Assembly: GCA_025358985.1 (NCBI GenBank)
Contig: JANYHQ010000065.1
Span: 1 to 8,572, forward strand
Reading direction: 5' to 3'
DNA from: Acidimicrobiales bacterium
GTDB taxonomy: Bacteria > Actinomycetota > Acidimicrobiia > Acidimicrobiales > JANYDT01
DNA length: 8,572 bases
Shown: piece after piece, positions 4,392-8,572 of the stretch
Layout of the letters: the number at the start of each line of letters is the position of its first letter
Position numbering within the stretch: position 1 is the stretch's first letter
Translations under genes and position numbers: made by a program
Notes under the pieces: model-generated
Database searches by the model: none
What the model was told of the DNA's origin: nothing
Seen by the model: the letters and a program-made list of their open reading frames with translations, nothing else

Positions 4392-5732
4392 GAGGTCTGC
4401 TGCCAATGTGGAGCGGCGTACCTTCCCAGTGGGTGTGTGAGGAATTTCGGCCACCATCATGATGTCCTTGGGGCGCTTGTACGGAGCCAACACCAACTCG
4501 ATATGGGCACGTAGTGCACTCACGGTCACCTGGGCACCTTCCACCCCCGGCACAGCTACCACCGCCGCACATACCCGCTGTCCCCAGTGCTCGTCGTCCA
4601 CACCGAACACCGCCGCCTCTTGCACCCCAGCCAGTGCAGCAATGGCGATTTCCAACTCCAGCGGATAAACGTTGACCCCTCCGGAGATGATGAGGTCGTC
4701 ACGACGACCATCGAGATACAAATAGCCTTCGCCATCAAGTCGTCCCAGGTCGAACACCGTGAACTCATCGGCGCGCCACGCCGCCGCCGTCTTTGTAGCG
4801 TCGCCAAAATACTCAAAGCGCGCATACGGTGGCACGGTGCACCAGATTTCTCCGTTGTCGGGGTCGACCCGCAATTGTCGGCGCGGCCTGGCCTTGCCCA
4901 CACTGCCACGATGCGAGAGAAAATCAGCAGTAGAGCAGGCGGTGAACTGACCTTCCGTTGCACCGTAGAACTCCCACACACTGCCCGGCGGGAAACAGTC
5001 GAGTACCTGCTCTTTCAGCGGTGCCGGACACGGCGCGCCGGCATGGGCCAGCAGTCGAAACGATCCAAAATCGGGTGGACCTGCGGGGTTGGACAACAGT
5101 CGTTGAAGGTGGGCGGGCGCCATGAACGCCACCGTGGGCTGATGCTCGGCGATGGCCAGCGACGCTGACTCGGGGCTGAACTTGTCCAGCACCACCACAT
5201 CGCCTCCGGCGGCCAACGTGGACATGGCAAAACGCAACGGGGCCGAGTGATAGAGCGGTGAGCACACCAGGTTCACATCCTCCTCGGAGAAGCCCCACAT
5301 CTCTGTCTCCTCAGCCAATAGCTGCGCTCCCCCCGCCTCGCCCAACACCCCGGACCACACTCCCTTGGGTCGCCCGGTCGTGCCTGACGTGTAGTGCATC
5401 GGCCGGGCCAACGGCGTCGGCCCGAGATCCGGTGCCAGTTGATCAATCGTGGAGTCAACGAAGGCCACCACTTCGGACAACCCGATGAGGCTCACCACCG
5501 GCCGACAGTCATCGAGGATCACTTGGCGCTCATGGGCCAACAACGCCTCGTTCACCATCACCGGAATCACCCCAGCACGCAACCCACCCAAGGCCACGGC
5601 AATGACATCAGGGTGGTTGCTGGCGGCAATGGCAACCCGATCCCCCGGAACCGCACCCGCACGTTCCAGTGCTGCTGCTGCTTGACGCTGGCGGCGCTCG
5701 CTGTGTGCTGCGCTGACCCGGAATTGCACCAT
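4380..5732 (-). CDS. Acyl-CoA synthetase / AMP-dependent ligase, short N-terminus
   Basis: Adenylate-forming enzyme that activates a carboxylic acid with ATP and transfers it to CoA (fatty or aromatic acid; substrate unknown). It has 450 residues. The motifs are in order: phosphate loop YTSGTTGRPKG (114-124), SPLYHSAP (158-165), YGATEG (256-261), DLGRLDGEGYLYLDGRRDD (328-346) with the hinge region, GGVNVYPLELE (351-361), and PTGKVRR (434-440) holding the catalytic lysine K437. Family members usually have 500-560 residues; this one begins at the point aligning with 'RQ..AAAL...GV.PGDRVAI', so several dozen N-terminal residues are absent. The ATG at 5732 overlaps the stop of the SRPBCC gene as TGATG, which implies translational coupling and supports this start. 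The ATG is followed by GTG, an alternative start. Its 3' end faces the palindromic elements. Confidence 0.92.
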   Translation of the reverse strand: MVQFRVSAAHSERRQRQAAAALERAGAVPGDRVAIAASNHPDVIAVALGGLRAGVIPVMVNEALLAHERQVILDDCRPVVSLIGLSEVVAFVDSTIDQLAPDLGPTPLARPMHYTSGTTGRPKGVWSGVLGEAGGAQLLAEETEMWGFSEEDVNLVCSPLYHSAPLRFAMSTLAAGGDVVVLDKFSPESASLAIAEHQPTVAFMAPAHLQRLLSNPAGPPDFGSFRLLAHAGAPCPAPLKEQVLDCFPPGSVWEFYGATEGQFTACSTADFLSHRGSVGKARPRRQLRVDPDNGEIWCTVPPYARFEYFGDATKTAAAWRADEFTVFDLGRLDGEGYLYLDGRRDDLIISGGVNVYPLELEIAIAALAGVQEAAVFGVDDEHWGQRVCAAVVAVPGVEGAQVTVSALRAHIELVLAPYKRPKDIMMVAEIPHTPTGKVRRSTLAADLGVS

Positions 5733-6187
5733 CAGCGCGCTGATGGTATGGCAAAGCGTGCTTCGAGCCGGTCCAGCGTCTTCTCGATGGCCTTAGGGTG
5801 CTTGCGGGCAATACCAGTGGCGATGAGGGCAGGTGGGAACTTGGACTTACGGCCGTCGAAGGTCTCGGTGACGCGTGTGGCCTTGCCCCCCCCTACCGGC
5901 TCCAACTCATAGCGCCATACATGACCACCGAGGTGATGCCACGCAATCACTCGACCCTCCTCGAACTCCGACACAGTGTTGGCAATCTTGTATGGCACGC
6001 CCAAACGCATGGACATCCCGAACTTGGCTCCCAGCGACAAACGTTTCGGCCCTCCGTCCGCCGCCCCCTTCACGGTGCCACTGCCGTCGATGAGGGCATG
6101 CATGCTGGGGGTGGCCAGCAGGTTGAACACCTCCGTGGGGCTGGCTTGAACCACTCGAGTGCGGCTGATGAGCAGACTGTCGAACAT
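5732..6187 (-). CDS. SRPBCC-fold (START/Bet v 1-like) protein
   Basis: A 151-residue protein resembling the polyketide cyclase/dehydrase and CoxG-like SRPBCC group, whose hydrophobic cavity binds lipids, polyketides or other apolar ligands. Typical features are the opening strand with SRTRVVQASPTEVFNLLATPSMHALIDGSG (8-37), a central KFGMSMRLGVPYKIANTVSEFEEGRVIAWHH (55-85), then WRYELEPVGGGKATRVTETFD (91-111) and a long C-terminal helix. I see no catalytic motif. The frame extends up to 6367 but would then run inside the phosphofructokinase gene. The ATG at 6187 fits the fold's N-terminus and has TACCGT six bases upstream. The stop overlaps the acyl-CoA synthetase ATG by one base. It could bind or present the ligase's acyl substrate, an inference from the coupling only. 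Confidence 0.82.
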   Translation of the reverse strand: MFDSLLISRTRVVQASPTEVFNLLATPSMHALIDGSGTVKGAADGGPKRLSLGAKFGMSMRLGVPYKIANTVSEFEEGRVIAWHHLGGHVWRYELEPVGGGKATRVTETFDGRKSKFPPALIATGIARKHPKAIEKTLDRLEARFAIPSAR

Positions 6188-6193
6188 CACGCC

Positions 6194-6199
6194 ACGGTA
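6194..6199 (-). promoter_or_regulatory. -10 hexamer of a probable leaderless promoter (SRPBCC gene)
   Basis: TACCGT on the minus strand ends six bases before the ATG at 6187, inside the 16-bp gap after the phosphofructokinase stop. If real, the SRPBCC-ligase pair can be transcribed independently of the gene upstream. There is no Shine-Dalgarno at this start. Confidence 0.4.
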
Positions 6200-6203
6200 G
6201 CGG

Positions 6204-7424
6204 TCAAAGGTGGGGTTGGCCCATTGGTTGGCCCATTGGTTGGCCGAGGTCCGCCAGCATCTGAACAAACCATTGAGTGGTGACATCAAGGGGTTTTCCG
6301 CCTTTGATGCGAGGAAACTCGATGGCTCGCAGCACACCGCCCCGATCCTCGTCGTGCCCGATGACACCAGTTTCGCCGTTCAATGCACTGCTCACCGCCT
6401 GGCGGATCATCGCATCGATGAGTGACAAATCCTCGTCGTTGGCAGGCGCCGATCGAGCGAAATACCCGGACTTTTGTACGGTGGCCTTTTCCGCTCCCAC
6501 CAACGACGCGAACCGCTTCGAGAACCACGACCCCACGTTGACCTTGTCCAAGCGCACATGACCGAACGCGTCGCGGTCCACCACCTCACCGGTTGACTCC
6601 ATCTCGGCCACGATGTCGGCTACCGCCGCCCCCTCGGACACAAACACGTTGGCAGTGCCCTTGGTGTCCATGATGACTCGCAACCGACTGGCCTCCCCGG
6701 CGATGTCCACCGACAACTCCGGCACGTATACGGCGTCGACGTCGAGCCACTGCCGATCCACGCCAAATGCCGGTGCCAGGTTGCGCTCACTCAGCCGCTC
6801 CCGATACGCACGAGCGGTGGCGGCCGCCAGCCATCCACAACTACGCCCCATCACTTCATGAATGATCAGCGACCGGGGATTGGCCGAGCCTTCGAACACG
6901 ATGTGCTCAAAGAAACGCGCCCCCTCCTCAGCAGCGGTGGCCGCCCCCAAAGTCCGCTCGATGGGATACACATCATTGTCGATGGTCTTGGGCAATCCCA
7001 CCACCGTGAGTTGGTAGCCGTTGGCACCGAGATAGGCGGCAAGGTCGGCAGCAGTGATGTTGGTGTCGTCGCCGCCGATGGTGTGCAGAACCTCGACGCC
7101 GTCGCGCGTGAGCTGCTCGGCCGCCACATGCAACGGATTCTGCCCCTCCTTCACCAACCCCCGACGAACACAGTCTTCGGCATTGGTGAGCTTTACCCGG
7201 GAGTTGCCCAGCGGGCTGCCTCCGAAGCCGAACAGCGCGTCGGACTGCTGTCTGGCCTCAGCTCCAATGATGATGCTGGTACCGGTGAGCAGGCCTGCGT
7301 AGCCGTCGCGATAGCCAATGATTTCGGCGTTGGGGGCCAGTTCGCCGTAGCGCTGCACCAGCCCGGCTACGGCGGCGGACAAACACGGGGCAAGACCCCC
7401 GGCGGTGAGCATGGCAACGCGCAT
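6204..7424 (-). CDS. pfp: Pyrophosphate-dependent 6-phosphofructokinase
   Basis: Phosphorylates fructose-6-phosphate to fructose-1,6-bisphosphate, probably with pyrophosphate and reversibly, in glycolysis and gluconeogenesis. It has 406 residues. MLTAGGLAPCLSAA (5-18) is the N-terminal phosphate-binding region. Two sites known to set phosphoryl-donor choice read as in PPi enzymes: GGDD (117-120; ATP enzymes have GGDG) and PKTIDND (145-151; ATP enzymes have PGTIDND). MGRSCGWLA (192-200) contacts the sugar phosphate, and KSGYFARS (318-325) is typical of this subgroup. The C-terminus ends in GQPM repeats encoded by a 12-bp tandem repeat. The ATG at 7424 has TAAGGT six bases upstream and a divergent partner, glycerol kinase. 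The SRPBCC and ligase genes follow on the same strand. Donor specificity is inferred from residues only. Confidence 0.93.
   Translation of the reverse strand: MRVAMLTAGGLAPCLSAAVAGLVQRYGELAPNAEIIGYRDGYAGLLTGTSIIIGAEARQQSDALFGFGGSPLGNSRVKLTNAEDCVRRGLVKEGQNPLHVAAEQLTRDGVEVLHTIGGDDTNITAADLAAYLGANGYQLTVVGLPKTIDNDVYPIERTLGAATAAEEGARFFEHIVFEGSANPRSLIIHEVMGRSCGWLAAATARAYRERLSERNLAPAFGVDRQWLDVDAVYVPELSVDIAGEASRLRVIMDTKGTANVFVSEGAAVADIVAEMESTGEVVDRDAFGHVRLDKVNVGSWFSKRFASLVGAEKATVQKSGYFARSAPANDEDLSLIDAMIRQAVSSALNGETGVIGHDEDRGGVLRAIEFPRIKGGKPLDVTTQWFVQMLADLGQPMGQPMGQPHL
6214..6245. repeat. 12-bp in-frame tandem repeat in the 3' end of the phosphofructokinase gene
   Basis: GGTTGGCCCATT is repeated exactly 2.7 times (two full units plus eight bases). 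On the minus strand each unit encodes Gly-Gln-Pro-Met, giving the tail LGQPMGQPMGQPHL. The unit is a multiple of three, so copy-number change would alter only tail length. Confidence 0.9.
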
Positions 7425-7430
7425 AGCACA

Positions 7431-7436
7431 ACCTTA
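7431..7436 (-). promoter_or_regulatory. -10 hexamer of a probable leaderless promoter (phosphofructokinase)
   Basis: TAAGGT on the minus strand ends six bases before the ATG at 7424; no Shine-Dalgarno is present. The 72-bp spacer to glycerol kinase must hold both divergent promoters, so shared control is likely. An imperfect dyad, CCGATCGTTCGG (7441-7452), lies between them. Confidence 0.5.
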
Positions 7437-7482
7437 CTGGCCGATCGTTCGGGGGAATCGTCGCGCTGGCAGTGAGACTGGG

Positions 7483-7488
7483 TAGCCT
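7483..7488 (+). promoter_or_regulatory. -10 hexamer of a probable leaderless promoter (glycerol kinase)
   Basis: TAGCCT ends eight bases before the ATG at 7497. The GGTAGCCT context is identical to that before the small membrane protein at 1947. No Shine-Dalgarno is seen. Confidence 0.45.
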
Positions 7489-7496
7489 CGCCACCC

Positions 7497-8572
7497 ATGT
7501 CCACGTTGTCCACCGGTGCAGATCTCAACTCGCGCACATTCGTGATCGCCATTGATTGCGGCACCACTGGAATTCGCTCAATGGCCGTCGATACCACCGG
7601 CACGCCGCGAGGCTTGTCGCATCGCGAACTCACGCAATATTTTCCCCAACCGGGATGGGTGGAACACGACGCCACCGAGATCTGGGAGGGTGTTCGGGCC
7701 ACGTTGGCCGAGGTGATGTCGGAGTTGCCGGCGGACGCAATGGTGGCGTGTGTTGGTATCACCAACCAACGCGAAACGGTGGTGGCGTGGGACCGACGTA
7801 CCGGCACGCCCTCCGCCCGAGCGATCGTGTGGCAGGACCGGCGCACTGCTGGACGCTGCGATGAACTCATGGTTGAGGGCCACCTCGATGTAGTACGTAC
7901 GCGTACTGGTTTGGTGCTTGACCCGTATTTCTCCGGAACCAAGATGGCCTGGCTGCTCGAACATGGAGGGGTGGCCAATGGACCTGATTTGTGCCTGGGC
8001 ACGGTAGATGACTGGGTGCTGTGGAATCTCACCGGCGGGCCCGCCGGGGGGGTACACGCCACCGATCCGTCGAATGCCAGCCGCACCATGCTCTACGACA
8101 TCATGGAGCGGCGCTGGTCTGCGGAGCTGTGCGACTTGCTACGTGTACCTATGGCTGCGCTAGGTGACGTGATGCCGTCAAGTGGACGAATGGGGGTCAT
8201 CTCGGCCGAAGCCGTGGGGGGATTGTTGGCGGGAACGCCGGTGAGTTCGATCTTGGGTGACCAACAATCGGCACTGTTCGGCCAGGCCTGTCTCGACCCC
8301 GGCATGGCCAAGAATACGTATGGCACGGGCAGCTTTGTTCTCATGAATGTGGGCCCCAAGTGCCCGGCTCCGGCCGACGGCCTCCTCACCACGGTGGCCT
8401 GGGATTTGGGTACCCATGGTGGGTTCGCTTACGCATTGGAGGGAGCGGTGTTTGTCACCGGTGCGGCCATACAGTGGCTACGAGACGGACTGGGCATCAT
8501 CTCCGACGCTGCCAATGTGGGCCCGTTGGCGGCGTCAGTGCCTGACTCCGAAGGGGTGTACGTGGTGCCCGC
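7497..8572 (+). CDS. glpK: Glycerol kinase, C-terminus cut by window edge
   Basis: FGGY-family kinase that makes sn-glycerol-3-phosphate from glycerol and ATP, for lipid synthesis or catabolism. 358 codons are present of about 500 expected; the frame is open to the right edge. Recognisable blocks are AIDCGTTGIRS (18-28, ATP phosphate loop), TNQRET (89-94, glycerol-binding Arg-Glu), VWQDRRT (111-117), GLVLDPYFSGTKMAWLL (138-154, with the glycerol-contacting tyrosine Y144), SNASRTMLYDI (192-202), LGDQQSALFGQ (253-263, catalytic base D255) and MAKNTYGTGSFVLMN (270-284). These distinguish it from xylulokinase and gluconokinase relatives. The first loop is unusual: E. coli GlpK has DQGTTSSR, here DCGTTGIR. 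The ATG at 7497 adds about a dozen residues before the core. It is divergent from phosphofructokinase. The large antisense frame under it is a shadow. Confidence 0.95.
   Translation, partial: MSTLSTGADLNSRTFVIAIDCGTTGIRSMAVDTTGTPRGLSHRELTQYFPQPGWVEHDATEIWEGVRATLAEVMSELPADAMVACVGITNQRETVVAWDRRTGTPSARAIVWQDRRTAGRCDELMVEGHLDVVRTRTGLVLDPYFSGTKMAWLLEHGGVANGPDLCLGTVDDWVLWNLTGGPAGGVHATDPSNASRTMLYDIMERRWSAELCDLLRVPMAALGDVMPSSGRMGVISAEAVGGLLAGTPVSSILGDQQSALFGQACLDPGMAKNTYGTGSFVLMNVGPKCPAPADGLLTTVAWDLGTHGGFAYALEGAVFVTGAAIQWLRDGLGIISDAANVGPLAASVPDSEGVYVVP

Noticed and set aside
6188..6367. 60-residue extension of the SRPBCC protein
   Set aside because: It would be translated from inside the phosphofructokinase gene in another frame and includes a second-frame reading of the GQPM repeat.
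7367..8089. 240-codon minus-strand frame opposite glycerol kinase
   Set aside because: The plus strand encodes a convincing glycerol kinase; the antisense product is Ser/Thr/Arg-rich with no recognisable motif.

Overview
The window is GC-rich (about 60% by eye) and packed with genes on both strands. The gene content, the TAnnnT hexamers just upstream of start codons, GTG starts and actinobacterial-style proteins suggest an actinomycetote, perhaps an Acidimicrobiia-like lineage. That placement is an inference from style, not from a marker gene.

Layout, left to right. A Nudix hydrolase (minus, cut by the left edge) lies downstream of a short SSB-like OB-fold protein (minus). A 214-bp divergent spacer with GC-rich palindromes separates these from a sterol desaturase/fatty acid hydroxylase-family membrane protein (plus), followed by a small two-helix membrane protein (plus). 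The latter converges on a low-specificity threonine aldolase (minus). The aldolase is divergent from an inositol-monophosphatase-family enzyme (plus). That enzyme converges on a minus-strand block read as PPi-dependent phosphofructokinase -> SRPBCC-fold protein -> short acyl-CoA synthetase. A glycerol kinase (plus, cut by the right edge) is divergent from the phosphofructokinase.

The main non-coding signal is a 41-nt element present three times: 3363-3403, 4262-4302 and 4324-4364. Each copy has identical 12-nt arms (TTGCGCCCGAGA and TCTCGGGCGCGA) around a 17-nt centre of constant length but variable sequence. The first base pair inside the arms varies between copies yet stays paired. All three copies lie in the two spacers flanking the IMPase-family gene. 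A second pattern is that six genes have a TAnnnT hexamer 6-8 nt before the start codon and no Shine-Dalgarno sequence, which predicts leaderless transcripts. Only the SSB-like gene has a well-placed strong Shine-Dalgarno.

How the genes work together: phosphofructokinase and glycerol kinase both feed central carbon metabolism and share a divergent promoter region. The SRPBCC protein and acyl-CoA synthetase overlap by one base and are probably co-translated. The rest look like housekeeping or lipid-related genes without an obvious common pathway. No tRNA, rRNA, insertion sequence or CRISPR array was seen, and no gene-free stretch exceeds 300 bp.
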